Assembly: GCA_044425575.1 (NCBI GenBank)
Contig: JAWXVE010000025.1
Location: forward strand, 1-29,062
DNA from: JAWXVE01 sp044425575
GTDB taxonomy: Bacteria; Bacillota; Clostridia; Lachnospirales; Lachnospiraceae
Length of the DNA: 29,062 nucleotides
Direction of reading: 5' to 3'
This document shows positions 1 to 6,766 of this stretch, piece after piece (position 1 is the first letter of the stretch; each line of letters begins with the position of its first letter). The translations under genes were made by a program, and so were the position numbers. The notes under the pieces are model-generated. The model was not told the DNA's origin and made no database searches. It saw only the letters and a list, made by a program, of their open reading frames with translations.

Positions 1-48
1 ATGATCAGCAAGCCCTTTGATTACCTCGTATTTTTTTTGTTCGTCCAT
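1..48 (-). CDS. N-terminus of a probable ISNCY-like transposase (cut by window edge)
   Basis: Reading leftward from an ATG at 48-46, the frame stays open to the window edge and gives 16 residues, MDEQKKYEVIKGLADH. An AAAGG lies about 11 bases upstream of the ATG, and a stronger AAGGAGGA is at 77-84 but has no normal start codon at the right distance. The pattern (acidic start, KYEVIKxL) resembles, from memory, the helix-turn-helix N-terminus of ISNCY/IS1202-type transposases, which continues with a GNK..AA.. segment that would lie outside this window. The remaining transposase and its catalytic residues cannot be seen, so the family is an inference from 16 residues. The gene points away from the tRNA. 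Confidence 0.4.
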   Translation of the reverse strand, partial: MDEQKKYEVIKGLADH

Positions 49-99
49 TGATAATATTACCTTTCTGATAGTGATGTCCTCCTTAATATATAATAAGCA

Positions 100-145
100 A
101 AGAGGTTATTGTACCACACTTAGGACATTTTGCCTTGGGGTATAT
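100..145. mobile_element. Possible outer end of the insertion sequence
   Basis: Upstream of the transposase start lies a stretch containing TGTACCACACTTAGGACATT (110-129) and a second related motif, TAAGACATT (147-155). A TG...ACACTTAGGACA sequence at this distance from a transposase start is where a terminal inverted repeat would sit. The partner end lies outside the window, so the repeat cannot be matched and the boundary is a guess. Confidence 0.2.
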
Positions 146-198
146 TAAGACATTATCATAAACGGTTCATATGCCTTTACACAATAATGGAAAACTAG

Positions 199-227
199 TT
201 GACAAATAAATCTAGATATAGTATCAT
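199..227 (+). promoter_or_regulatory. Promoter of tRNA-Gly
   Basis: TTGACA at 199-204, a 17-base spacer and TATCAT at 222-227 form a near-consensus vegetative promoter. It would start transcription near 234, about 28 bases before the mature tRNA. Confidence 0.75.
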
Positions 228-261
228 AATCTTTGCCCGTCAGAAATGGCAGGGCAATTAT

Positions 262-333
<72 letters not shown>

Positions 334-389
334 TTTTTTGTGCATATTTTTACATAGAAGTGGTGGATTGCTATGCAGATAGATGTTAA

Positions 390-515
390 ACAGCCAGTCA
401 TATCCAACTCAAGGACGCTTTCGCACAGGAAAGTGAGGGAGCCTTTTGGATTGAGGAAGTCCTTACGGAACCTTTGTGGAAAGGTATGTGTGATTTTCTG
501 TCGCTGCTCTATTAG
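390..515 (+). other. Short orphan coding-like stretch, possible gene remnant
   Basis: Between the tRNA and the QueD-like gene there is no convincing intact gene. One frame (390-515, ending in TAG) reads 41 residues with a protein-like composition in its second half (FWIEEVLTEPLWKGMCDFLS) but has no start codon, being preceded by an in-frame TAA at 387-389. A different frame begins with ATG at 373 after GGTGGA. This could be the tail of a gene truncated by insertion or deletion beside the tRNA, or chance. I do not recognise the family. Confidence 0.15.
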
Positions 516-538
516 AACACTTTATAGTCGGATAATCG

Positions 539-1105
539 CTACGAATGTCTATAGCCACATTTGCTACATACCCCGTTTTCATCTAAGGAAATACCACAAA
601 GTGGACAGCGCCCAATATGATTATTCGTTGTAAATTCAGCACAAGCAGCATTTACTCCACTTGTAAATGTAATTTTAGCAATATTCAACTTATCTTTTAG
701 CAAATCATATACTATTTTAATAAATCCTTCTACAGTCATAGTTTCTTTCGTCACTACTAATCTACAATCGGGATAGGCAGTAGCAAGTTCTGTCTTAAAT
801 GCTTCGCCTTTCATGGTATTTTGAGGAGCGCCATTTTTAATTCCAGTATCTTCATATACTTGTAAAATAGCAGGAAGCAAAGGATCATCTTCTCTGAGAA
901 CAAGTGCATGGTCGAAGTTCTTTAACACACTCCATGCTGTTTTCTCGATTTCATTACATGGAAATACCATGTTGACACCTTTATTAATGGAATCTTCTAC
1001 CTCAATAGTTAAAACTCCAGTGTGCCCGTGTAAATATTGTGCCTCGCCTTTAAATCCCAAAAATCTGTGTGCATACTGTAAATCAAATTGCGTCATACTT
1101 CTCAT
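539..1105 (-). CDS. PTPS/QueD-like protein with C-terminal zinc ribbon
   Basis: This 188-residue protein has the fold signature of 6-pyruvoyl-tetrahydropterin synthase / 6-carboxy-tetrahydropterin synthase (QueD). It keeps the three zinc-binding histidines (H13 in QYAHRF; H26 and H28 in LHGHTG), the DH pair of the catalytic triad (D65-H66, FDHALVL) and TxE (T124-E126). The usual catalytic cysteine, four residues before HGH, is alanine (A22), and the glutamate of the ExPT motif near the C-terminus appears to be glycine (about residue 150). After residue 160 an extra segment with CPLC (167-170) and CSKC (180-183) forms a zinc ribbon not present in standard QueD. The ATG at 1105 is preferred over 1117 because AAAGG lies 11 bases before it but abuts the earlier ATG. 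No other queuosine genes are nearby, so activity as QueD is doubtful. Confidence 0.8.
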   Translation of the reverse strand: MRSMTQFDLQYAHRFLGFKGEAQYLHGHTGVLTIEVEDSINKGVNMVFPCNEIEKTAWSVLKNFDHALVLREDDPLLPAILQVYEDTGIKNGAPQNTMKGEAFKTELATAYPDCRLVVTKETMTVEGFIKIVYDLLKDKLNIAKITFTSGVNAACAEFTTNNHIGRCPLCGISLDENGVCSKCGYRHS

Positions 1106-1206
1106 AAAAATACCCATCCTTTCTTAAGCTAGCTTGTTGTTGCATATTTTATATAATGGTTCTCTTGCTGTAAGTATAGAATTAACAATTCTCGCAAAAT
1201 TTATAC

Positions 1207-1240
1207 AAAAAAAGTTCCTACATTATTTGTAGAAACTTTT
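1207..1240 (-). terminator. Rho-independent terminator of the DUF3048 lipoprotein gene
   Basis: Read on the minus strand, AAAAGTTTCTAC (1240-1229), loop AAATAAT and GTAGGAACTTTT (1221-1210) form a 12-pair stem with one G-T pair, followed by further T. It sits about 20 bases past the stop codon at 1261. Confidence 0.8.
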
Positions 1241-1260
1241 CTCCTGTGATTCCATGATTG

Positions 1261-2364
1261 TTATTCAATTATAACTAAGTCTTCCCAATCATCACTTGGC
1301 ACAAGGCCAATATAAGTTTTTCCTGTATTAAGAGTGATTTCTTCTCCGGTATTTAGAGAATAGTATTTGGTAGGTGCTGTAGCACTTGTTTTTACCCATG
1401 AAATAGCAATGGCATTTCCGTTTGTTACATAGTAACCAAGGTTGCCTTGTCCGATTACATAAAATGCCATATAACCATTATCATCGAATTGAGTAAAATC
1501 ACATTCTTGGATAATCACATTTTTAAATGCTAGAACAGCATTATCATTGCCCGGATCAATATGTGCTTCTCCATATTCTGAATATTCATATAGTTCCGTT
1601 TCTTCGTTATAAGTTAAGGTAGAACCGTTATGTTCAAAAGGTAGTTGGATTTCTGATACAGACATAGAATCTTCAAAGTAGATTGCATTGGCTTCTGTTT
1701 CAAATTGGAAGTTTTGTCCTTCGTAAGTTTCTGTATATTCTCTAGATACACTTGTATTGTTGGCGAAGTTAGCTTCTAAATCACCAGCAACAATATATTC
1801 GGTGAATTCCCATGCTTTTCCATTTGACACACGAGAGAAAGTTCCGCTAAAGTTAGAAGAATAATCTTCCGCTAAATATTGGTCTACATAGAAAGGACCG
1901 CCATCGTGGCAAAGGATAGCATTCCATTCGGCTGCTAATAAACAATTAGTAGGGCGAACACTTCGGATACTTCCTAGTTGTTCGATGGATTCCCAATCTT
2001 TGACAAGTACCATAAAACGAGTAATACGATCATTAGCAGTACTATTCATCATCTCGTACACGATATCAGCTTCTGATAAACCGTAGTGTGGAAGCGCTGT
2101 GCTTTCATTATCTACCATAGCTGCAATTGGTCTTTGGTCCATGAGACTTTCATCGATTAATTCATTGGTTAATTCACTACGATACATGCCTTCTGGAATA
2201 ATATCTTCTACATAGGTAGATTCCTCTTCTTCAATTACAACTTCTTCAATTGGAGTATCAAGTACAATGACTTCTTCCACAACTTCTGTTTCTTCTTTGT
2301 TACCACAGCCAACCACAACAAGCGCAAGGGATAGAGCTAGTAATAACTTGGTTAAATTTTTCAT
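1261..2364 (-). CDS. DUF3048 domain lipoprotein (YerB-like)
   Basis: The 367-residue product starts with a lipoprotein signal: MKNLTKLLLALSLALVVVGC with lipobox VVGC and acylated Cys20. An acidic Glu/Val-rich linker (about 21-60) leads into a domain with the DUF3048 hallmark RPIAAMVDN....GLSEADIVYE (about residues 78-102). The family includes Bacillus YerB and is exported and membrane-anchored; its function is not established. A longer frame back to 2505 exists, but the start at 2364 follows GAGAGG and gives a proper signal peptide. The gene has its own promoter (2445-2473), a hairpin in its leader (GGATTAT 2393-2399 with ATAATCC 2413-2419 on the plus strand), and its own terminator, so it is a single-gene unit. 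Confidence 0.85.
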   Translation of the reverse strand: MKNLTKLLLALSLALVVVGCGNKEETEVVEEVIVLDTPIEEVVIEEEESTYVEDIIPEGMYRSELTNELIDESLMDQRPIAAMVDNESTALPHYGLSEADIVYEMMNSTANDRITRFMVLVKDWESIEQLGSIRSVRPTNCLLAAEWNAILCHDGGPFYVDQYLAEDYSSNFSGTFSRVSNGKAWEFTEYIVAGDLEANFANNTSVSREYTETYEGQNFQFETEANAIYFEDSMSVSEIQLPFEHNGSTLTYNEETELYEYSEYGEAHIDPGNDNAVLAFKNVIIQECDFTQFDDNGYMAFYVIGQGNLGYYVTNGNAIAISWVKTSATAPTKYYSLNTGEEITLNTGKTYIGLVPSDDWEDLVIIE

Positions 2365-2444
2365 GTAAAATAATGCCTCTCTTTCATTTGTAGGATTATC
2401 CAAGGACTGTGTATAATCCATAAGGTTAATAAGTAAATCAATAA

Positions 2445-2473
2445 ATTTTACCACAAAAGAAGGTTTATGAAAA
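2445..2473 (-). promoter_or_regulatory. Promoter of the DUF3048 gene
   Basis: On the minus strand TTTTCA (2473-2468), a 17-base spacer and TAAAAT (2450-2445) make a moderate vegetative promoter. It gives a leader of about 75 bases that contains the 7-pair hairpin at 2393-2419. Confidence 0.55.
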
Positions 2474-2584
2474 CATAAAAAAATAAAAATCACATTTTTA
2501 TACAAGATTAATTAGAAAATTACAAAAACCAACCTAATTTTGAAAGAAAATATGATATACTTAAATGAAAAATAGTAGAATATG

Positions 2585-2708
2585 AGGATAAGGGTGAAAA
2601 TCTTATTTTTCATCCCAATATTTGTGCCGAAGCGTCACAAATATTTTTATCCTAGAGCAGAACCTTTGACTCTGCTCAGGTTCCTCAGCTACGCTTCGGA
2701 ATAGAGGA
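2585..2708 (+). promoter_or_regulatory. Pseudoknotted leader RNA upstream of the methyltransferase
   Basis: Four nested and crossing pairings can be read directly. P1 AGGATAA (2585-2591) pairs with TTATCCT (2647-2653). Inside it lie P2 GGGTGAAAA (2592-2600) with TTTTCATCCC (2607-2616, one bulged base) and P3 AATATTTGTG (2617-2626) with CACAAATATT (2636-2645), a three-way junction with one spare base. P4 GAGCAGA (2655-2661) pairs with TCTGCTC (2671-2677). The 9-base loop of P3, CCGAAGCGT (2627-2635), is perfectly complementary to ACGCTTCGG (2691-2699), and the P4 loop ACCT (2662-2665) to AGGT (2678-2681). TCCTC (2682-2686) can cover the ribosome site GAGGA (2704-2708). A TATACT (2556-2561) could be the -10 box. 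I match it to no known riboswitch class. A regulatory role is inferred; the base pairing is seen. Confidence 0.65.
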
Positions 2709-2712
2709 CATT

Positions 2713-3519
2713 ATGGAAGAGTATCAAGAATTAATTGCCCATTATAACAAGTTTAATGAAGATAAGCGGCTTACAAGAAGGCATGGACAAGTGGAGTATA
2801 CCACTACCATGCATTATATTCAGAAATATTTAGAAGAAGTAGGTAGGAACAAGAAACAGCAGGAGATTTCCATTCTAGATATTGGAGCAGGGACTGGTAG
2901 GTATGCCATTCCATTGTCGGAAGAGGGGTATCGCGTAAGTGCAGTAGAGTTGGTTCCATATAATGTGGGGATTTTAAAGTCCAAGGGGTCGGATGTGCAA
3001 GCTTACCAAGGAAGTGCACTACGTTTAAAGCGATTTGAGAGTGAGTCCTTTCACATGGTTCTCTTACTGGGTCCTATGTATCATTTGTTTCAAGAGGAAG
3101 AAAAGGTACAGGCACTGCTTGAGGCAAAGCGAGTATTGAAGAAGGATGGAGTTTTATTAGTTGCTTATCTAATGAATGAATATAGTATTTTAGTACATGG
3201 ATTTCGCGACAATTATATAGAATCTTGCATGAAAAGTGGTCAAGTAGATGAAAGCTTTCATGTGGTCAATCAACCAAAAGATTTATATGATTATGTAAGA
3301 ATTTCCGACATTGAAAGGTTAAATGAGAAAGCGAATCTAAAGCGAGTACAAATTGTGGCTACCACTGGTGCCGCCAACTATATGAGACCTGTCCTTCGCG
3401 AAATGAATGAGAAAACTTTTCAGATATTTTTAGACTATCATTTTGCCACATGCGAGCGTATGGATTTAATGGGTGCCTCATCCCATACTTTAGATATTCT
3501 TAGAAAAGAAGACCTATAA
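2713..3519 (+). CDS. Class I SAM-dependent methyltransferase
   Basis: This 268-residue soluble protein carries the SAM-binding motif I ILDIGAGTGRYA (about 54-65) and an acidic residue closing strand 2 (VELVP, E79). MVLLLGPMYHLF (about 113-124) corresponds to the motif IV strand, followed by AKRVLKKDGVLLVAYL (post-motif). The substrate cannot be told from sequence; the architecture resembles small-molecule methyltransferases of the Methyltransf_11/25 type. The start follows GAGGA with a 4-base spacer. It appears to be a single gene governed by the unusual leader RNA immediately upstream, and a new promoter lies downstream at 3568-3597. No clear terminator is seen after the stop codon. Confidence 0.85.
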   Translation: MEEYQELIAHYNKFNEDKRLTRRHGQVEYTTTMHYIQKYLEEVGRNKKQQEISILDIGAGTGRYAIPLSEEGYRVSAVELVPYNVGILKSKGSDVQAYQGSALRLKRFESESFHMVLLLGPMYHLFQEEEKVQALLEAKRVLKKDGVLLVAYLMNEYSILVHGFRDNYIESCMKSGQVDESFHVVNQPKDLYDYVRISDIERLNEKANLKRVQIVATTGAANYMRPVLREMNEKTFQIFLDYHFATCERMDLMGASSHTLDILRKEDL

Positions 3520-3567
3520 TAGTAGTGGGAAAATGTGAAGAAATACTGAATTAATTATGAGATTGTA

Positions 3568-3597
3568 TTTACTTGTACCATAATAAAGTGATATAAT
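3568..3597 (+). promoter_or_regulatory. Promoter of the MBL/thyA/folA cluster
   Basis: TATAAT at 3592-3597 is a consensus -10 box. TTTACT at 3568-3573 stands 18 bases upstream as a fair -35 box. It predicts a leader of about 150 bases before the start codon at 3751. Confidence 0.6.
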
Positions 3598-3651
3598 ATG
3601 TCATTAAGAACAAATGTTGTAATTGCAGTATAACTTCATGTGGTTTTTGTT

Positions 3652-3737
3652 GGTAGAGACGAGGCATACGTTGAAATTAGGTGTTTCAACTGGCGAGCGA
3701 TACCTTGTGTTTCAAAGTTACTAGACTTTGAGAAAGG
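3652..3737 (+). promoter_or_regulatory. Structured leader of the metallo-hydrolase gene
   Basis: GTTGAAA (3670-3676) and TTTCAAC (3684-3690) form a perfect 7-pair hairpin. CAAAGT (3713-3718) and ACTTTG (3725-3730) form a second one that ends just before the ribosome site AAAGG (3733-3737). Extending the second with TTT (3710-3712) against AAA (3733-3735) would partly cover that site. GGTA/TACC (3652-3655, 3701-3704) could enclose the first hairpin. Known class: none recognised. Confidence 0.35.
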
Positions 3738-3750
3738 AATGGGTTTTATT

Positions 3751-5349
3751 ATGCGTTTAACCTTTATTGGAGCAGATCGGGAAGTGACAGGCAGTTGTCA
3801 TTATATAGAATCTGCTGGTAAACATATGCTAGTAGATTATGGAATGGAACAAGGTGTCAATGTATTTGAAAATGCACCGCTCCCTGTTCATGAAAGTGCT
3901 ATTGATTATGTATTCTTAACTCATGCACATGTGGATCATTCAGGATTGTTGCCACTGTTATATGCCAACGGTTTTCGTGGTCGAGTATTTGCAACAGAGG
4001 CTACAGTTGATTTGTGCCACATTATGTTGAGAGATTGTGCTCATATACAAGAACAGGAAGCAGAGTGGAAGAATCGAAAGGCAAAGAGAACTTCTCACCT
4101 TGTCCAAGTAGAACCACTTTTTACAATGGCAGATGCAGAGGGCGTTATTAAGCGTCTGGTACCTTGCAATTACAATCAAGAGATTGCTGTGATAGAAGGT
4201 GTTAAGATTCGATTTACCGATATTGGACATTTGTTAGGGTCTGCTAGTATTGAAGTTTGGTTAAAGGAAGAGGAAGTAGAGCGTAAGCTTGTATTTTCAG
4301 GAGATATAGGGAACGTGGAACAACCACTGATTAAGAATCCTAAGGTCACTAGTGAGGCAGACTATGTGATTATGGAATCTACTTACGGTAATCGTATCCA
4401 TGCAGAGGAACGCCCTAATTACGTGGAAGAATTAAGGAAGGTACTACAAGAAACGTTTGACCGAGGAGGTAATGTGATTATTCCATCTTTTGCAGTGGGA
4501 AGAACACAAGAGATACTTTACTTTTTACGAAAGATCAAAGAGGAACACTTAATTGAGCGACACGATCATTTTCCAGTGTATGTAGATTCACCATTAGCTA
4601 TTGAAGCCACGGAAGTATTTCAGAAGAATATTTATGATTGCTTTGATGAGGAGGCAATGGAAGTGGTACGAAGTGGCCATAACCCAATTGCATTTGCAGA
4701 TTTGAGACTTTCCATTACAAGTAATGATTCTAAGGCGATTAACTTTGACTATACCCCAAAAGTAATTATATCAGCGTCTGGTATGTGTGAAGCAGGCCGA
4801 ATTCGTCACCATTTAAAGCATAATTTATGGAGACCAGAATGTACGATTTTATTTGTAGGTTATCAGGCTGTTGGTACATTAGGACGTGTGATTATTGATG
4901 GAGCTACTAGTGTAAAGTTATTTGGAGAACAAGTAGATATTCGTGCGAGTATTAATAAGATCACGGGGTTGAGTGGTCATGCAGATAAGAATGGATTACT
5001 AGATTGGGCGAGCGGCTTCACTACAAAGCCTAGAAAAGTATTTGTGGTGCATGGAGAAGATAGCGTCTGTGAATCTTTTGTAGAATGTCTACGGGAAGAA
5101 CAGAAACTGAATGCATATGCCCCTTACAGTGGAACAATTTTTAATATAGCAACTGGTAAATTGGAATACGAAGCAGAAGGAATTCCAATTAAACCACTTA
5201 AGAAACAAACAGATCACGTATGGAAGAGATTACTTGCTGCTGTGGAACGGTTACGAGTGGTGGCATTTAAGAATGAGCATGGTGCTAATAAAGATCTTGC
5301 AAAGTTTGCAGATCAAGTGAACTCATTGTGCGATAAGTGGGATGTGTAA
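3751..5349 (+). CDS. MBL-fold beta-CASP metallo-hydrolase (RNase J/CPSF73-like)
   Basis: The 532-residue protein begins MRLTFIGADREVTGS, typical of RNA-processing beta-CASP enzymes. Metal-binding motif 2 is THAHVDHSG (57-65: H58, H60, D62, H63). Later come a metal-ligand Asp in FSGDIG, MESTYGNR opening the beta-CASP insert, SASGMCEAGRIRHHLKHN and the final LSGHAD histidine. The set is complete, so it should be an active zinc-dependent nuclease, probably acting on RNA in the cytoplasm. The C-terminal 60 residues are helical and basic. A frame back to 3640 exists, but the start at 3751 follows AAAGG with suitable spacing and matches the family N-terminus. It is the first gene of a cluster with thyA (15-base gap) and folA. 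Confidence 0.88.
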   Translation: MRLTFIGADREVTGSCHYIESAGKHMLVDYGMEQGVNVFENAPLPVHESAIDYVFLTHAHVDHSGLLPLLYANGFRGRVFATEATVDLCHIMLRDCAHIQEQEAEWKNRKAKRTSHLVQVEPLFTMADAEGVIKRLVPCNYNQEIAVIEGVKIRFTDIGHLLGSASIEVWLKEEEVERKLVFSGDIGNVEQPLIKNPKVTSEADYVIMESTYGNRIHAEERPNYVEELRKVLQETFDRGGNVIIPSFAVGRTQEILYFLRKIKEEHLIERHDHFPVYVDSPLAIEATEVFQKNIYDCFDEEAMEVVRSGHNPIAFADLRLSITSNDSKAINFDYTPKVIISASGMCEAGRIRHHLKHNLWRPECTILFVGYQAVGTLGRVIIDGATSVKLFGEQVDIRASINKITGLSGHADKNGLLDWASGFTTKPRKVFVVHGEDSVCESFVECLREEQKLNAYAPYSGTIFNIATGKLEYEAEGIPIKPLKKQTDHVWKRLLAAVERLRVVAFKNEHGANKDLAKFADQVNSLCDKWDV

Positions 5350-5364
5350 GAAATGGAGAAGTAA

Positions 5365-6213
5365 ATGAGTAGAGCAGATCATATTTTTAGAAATATGTGT
5401 AAGGATATTATAGAGAATGGAACAAGTACGGAAGGAGAAAAGGTCCGTCCTATATGGGAAGATGGTACAAGTGCCTATACGGTCAAACAATTTGGTGTGG
5501 TAAATCGTTATGATTTATCCAGGGAATTTCCTCTTCTTACCTTTCGTAAGACAGCCTTAAAGAGTGCTACAGATGAAATGTTATGGATCTGGCAGCAAAA
5601 GTCTAATAATATTAATCAGTTAAATAGTCGGATTTGGGATAGTTGGGCCGATGAGGCAGGTTCTATAGGAAAAGCATATGGCTACCAATTAGGAGTGAAG
5701 CATCATTACAAGGAAGGGTTCATGGATCAAGTAGACCGTGTCTTATATGATTTAAAGCATAATCCATTTAGCAGGCGCATTATGACGAATTTGTATGTAC
5801 ATGAAGATTTACATGAAATGCATCTTTACCCGTGTGCCTATAGTATGACATTTAATGTAACACAGCGGAAAGGTCAAGACAAGTTAGTGTTAAATGCCAT
5901 TTTAAATCAAAGGTCCCAAGATATTTTAGCAGCCAATAATTGGAATGTAGTACAATATAGTGTGTTACTTCACATGTTTGCACAAGTGTCCAATATGCAA
6001 GTGGGAGAATTAGTGCACGTCATAGCAGATGCACATATTTACGATAGACATTTGCCAATTGTAAAGGAATTAATTGAGCGATCAATGTATGATGCACCAG
6101 CCTTTTGGTTGAACCCAGACATTCATGATTTTTATGACTTTACGGTAGAAGATGTAAAGGTAACAGGTTATGAAGCAGGGGAACAGGTAAAGAACATTCC
6201 CATTGCCATTTAG
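5365..6213 (+). CDS. thyA: Thymidylate synthase
   Basis: ThyA makes dTMP from dUMP using methylene-tetrahydrofolate, which is oxidised to dihydrofolate. The 282-residue product shows the catalytic cysteine in LYPCAYSMTFNV (C157), with alanine replacing the usual following histidine, as in the longer Firmicutes forms. It also shows the dUMP-binding NQRSQDILAANNWNVVQYSVLLHMFAQVS block and HIYDRHL. The tandem arginines SRRIM (137-138) are the phosphate-binding pair. The ATG follows GGAG by 6 bases and lies 15 bases after the metallo-hydrolase stop. The next gene, folA, recycles the dihydrofolate made here, a classical pairing. Confidence 0.97.
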   Translation: MSRADHIFRNMCKDIIENGTSTEGEKVRPIWEDGTSAYTVKQFGVVNRYDLSREFPLLTFRKTALKSATDEMLWIWQQKSNNINQLNSRIWDSWADEAGSIGKAYGYQLGVKHHYKEGFMDQVDRVLYDLKHNPFSRRIMTNLYVHEDLHEMHLYPCAYSMTFNVTQRKGQDKLVLNAILNQRSQDILAANNWNVVQYSVLLHMFAQVSNMQVGELVHVIADAHIYDRHLPIVKELIERSMYDAPAFWLNPDIHDFYDFTVEDVKVTGYEAGEQVKNIPIAI

Positions 6214-6259
6214 AAGATGGACACAAAACACTTAAAATAAGAGAGGAATTAGTATTACT

Positions 6260-6751
6260 ATGAACGTAATTGCAGCCGTAGATAGCAACTGGGCCATTGG
6301 TTATCAGAATAAGTTATTAGTTAGCATTCCAAACGATATGAAGTTTTTTCGAATGGAGACAAAGGGGAAAGTTGTTGTACTAGGGCGAAAGACCCTTGAG
6401 ACCTTTCCAGGTAAGCGACCATTAGAACAACGTACGAATATTATTGTATCTTCCGACTCTAATTATCAAGTGGAAGGCGCCACGGTAGTAAATAGTATAG
6501 AAGCCTTATTAGAGGAATTAAAGCAATATAAAAGTGAATCCATTTATATTATTGGTGGGACAAGTATTTATAAGCAAATGTTACCCTATTGCAAGGTGGC
6601 ACATATTACGAAAATTCATCATGCATATGCAGCGGATAGTTATTTTCCTAACTTAGATGAAATGGAAGAGTGGGTAGTTACAGGAGATAGTGAAGAACAG
6701 ACTTACTTTGATTTAGAATATGAATTTCTGCAATATGAAAGGAAGCAATAG
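6260..6751 (+). CDS. folA: Dihydrofolate reductase
   Basis: The 163-residue enzyme reduces dihydrofolate to tetrahydrofolate with NADPH. Diagnostic segments are MNVIAAVDSNWAIGYQNKLL at the N-terminus, the catalytic Asp in IPNDMKFF (D26), the NADPH-binding VVVLGRKTLETFPG (GRKT), and YIIGGTSIYKQML (GG pair). Its length is normal for bacterial FolA. It lies 46 bases after thyA, with GAGAGG about 13 bases before the ATG, and so completes the thymidylate cycle in one transcript. Confidence 0.97.
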   Translation: MNVIAAVDSNWAIGYQNKLLVSIPNDMKFFRMETKGKVVVLGRKTLETFPGKRPLEQRTNIIVSSDSNYQVEGATVVNSIEALLEELKQYKSESIYIIGGTSIYKQMLPYCKVAHITKIHHAYAADSYFPNLDEMEEWVVTGDSEEQTYFDLEYEFLQYERKQ

Positions 6752-6766
6752 AAAAGAGGGAAAGAG

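Noticed and set aside
373..633. 86-codon plus-strand frame after the tRNA
   Set aside because: It runs 95 bases into the end of the QueD-like gene on the other strand, has poor composition and only a weak ribosome site.
2365..2505. N-terminal extension of the DUF3048 protein
   Set aside because: It would precede a typical lipoprotein signal and overlaps the promoter; the ribosome site supports 2364.
2585..2708. Simple terminator reading of the leader hairpins
   Set aside because: The hairpins are followed by only a short T stretch (2644-2648) that is itself used in pairing, and the 9-base loop match to 2691-2699 is not explained by termination.
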